NCBI GenBank assembly: GCA_937992055.1
Contig: CALKLQ010000044.1
Span: 1 to 30,746, forward strand
Direction: 5' to 3'
DNA from: an uncultured Clostridia bacterium
Lineage (GTDB): Bacteria > Bacillota > Clostridia > Christensenellales > UBA1242
Length of the DNA stretch: 30,746 nt
Part shown: positions 30,325 through 30,746 of the stretch, one piece after another
How the letters are laid out: every line of letters begins with the position of its first letter
How positions within the stretch are numbered: position 1 is the first letter of the stretch
Notes under the pieces: generated by a model
Database searches by the model: none
Told to the model about the DNA's origin: nothing
The model's input: the letters and a program-made list of their open reading frames with translations, nothing else
Position numbers and translations under genes: made by a program

Positions 30325-30504
30325 ATGAACTTTTCACAAGATATTTTATTAGTTTTACTGATTTCTATTTTGGCGTCTGCAACAAATACCGATCTAGCAA
30401 CTAACACCAATTTCCTACTATTACTTCTTCTTGCACTTGCAGGAAATTCAAATAACGGATGTGGATGTAACAATGGTTGCGGATGTAACAGATTGTTTGG
30501 CTAA
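30325..30504 (+). CDS. Small hydrophobic protein with Gly-Cys tail
   Basis: 59 residues, not assigned to a family. It starts MNFSQDILLVLLISILASAT, has a second hydrophobic run (FLLLLLLALAG, residues 30-40) and ends in NGCGCNNGCGCNRLFG with four cysteines in two Gly-Cys-Gly-Cys motifs. Such composition is seen in some small membrane or spore-associated peptides and in metal-binding tails; none is proven here. The ATG follows a strong AAGGAGGGAAAT; an in-frame ATG at 30283 has no SD. A weak TTGACG at 30275-30280 may be its -35. It is divergent from the ArsR-type regulator and followed by a very strong terminator. Confidence 0.72.
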   Translation: MNFSQDILLVLLISILASATNTDLATNTNFLLLLLLALAGNSNNGCGCNNGCGCNRLFG

Positions 30505-30522
30505 AAATATCTTTAAAAAAAC

Positions 30523-30587
30523 AAAAATCCTATTAAAACGGACACCAAGAACTTACTTTAAACCCGTTTTAATGGGATTTTTTTATT
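30523..30587. terminator. Strong bidirectional terminator
   Basis: Arms 30523-30541 and 30564-30582 form a 19-bp stem with one wobble, ending in T-runs on both strands. It serves the small Gly-Cys gene and probably the convergent gene at the right edge. Confidence 0.85.
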
Positions 30588-30632
30588 CTCTAACAAACCC
30601 ATCTTATTCAAAAAATATATTTATTCAATCTT

Positions 30633-30746
30633 CTACTCCCACACAACCACCTCAATCTCAAAGAATAGTTCTAGCTCCACTATCCTAAAGTTTAATGTCT
30701 TACTCCTCTCTAGGTTTATCTCTATCACACTGCCATATATCTTTAC
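30633..30746 (-). CDS. 3' end of an unidentified gene, cut by the window edge
   Basis: An open frame enters from the right edge on the minus strand and runs 37 codons to TAG at 30633-30635, ending LELFFEIEVVVWE. The encoded end is acidic and strand-like. Its stop lies about 50 bp from the bidirectional terminator, which fits a real gene end. No family can be named from this fragment, and chance openness is possible at this length. Confidence 0.45.
   Translation of the reverse strand, partial: VKIYGSVIEINLERSKTLNFRIVELELFFEIEVVVWE

Noticed and set aside
30219..30473. Minus-strand open frame opposite the Gly-Cys peptide gene
   Set aside because: No SD, overlaps the regulator promoter, and the plus-strand gene has a strong SD and terminator.

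Overview
The window is low-GC (roughly one third G+C) bacterial chromosome with strong Shine-Dalgarno (SD) sequences, SigA-type promoters and Firmicutes gene orders. These orders are rpmB/yloU/yloV, rplJ-rplL behind an L10-type leader, and rpsF-ssb-rpsR. A 28-codon gene matching SpoVM beside rpmB indicates an endospore-forming lineage. Two rubrerythrins suggest an anaerobe. I infer a Clostridia-like organism, possibly from a gut or similar habitat given the huge InlB/MBG-type surface protein; I cannot name a genus.

Left part (1-6.5 kb): core housekeeping. yloU and fakA (fatty acid kinase) run leftward. spoVM lies on the opposite strand between yloU and rpmB. rpmB (L28) and comF follow; comF appears to have a leaderless promoter. 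rplJ-rplL have an attenuator leader. Divergent from them, rpsF-ssb-rpsR starts from its own promoter and structured leader.

Middle (6.5-10.6 kb): accessory and stress genes. These are a small YjzC-like protein, two tandem sigma-70-like regulators under one consensus promoter, a two-helix membrane protein of unknown function, a canonical rubrerythrin, and a divergent rubrerythrin whose switch glutamate is glutamine and whose SD can fold into a hairpin.

Right part (10.6-30.7 kb): one 18-kb gene encodes a surface protein of about 5988 residues. It has a signal peptide, about twenty InlB-like B-repeats, MBG/YDG and Ig-like modules, similar beta-rich caps at both ends and a C-terminal membrane anchor with no LPXTG. 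It follows dut by 28 bp and has a G7 tract just ahead of its SD. Next come a three-copy tandem array of a structured 148-bp repeat, an ArsR-family regulator whose promoter spacer is an inverted repeat, a small hydrophobic Cys/Gly-tailed protein, and the 3' end of a gene running off the window.

The most unusual pattern is a recurring cloverleaf architecture: an outer stem of 6-11 bp enclosing exactly three short hairpins with almost no unpaired linker. It occurs at 2950-3018 and 9786-9871, both followed by T-runs on the minus strand like branched terminators, and three times in the array at 29241-29684.
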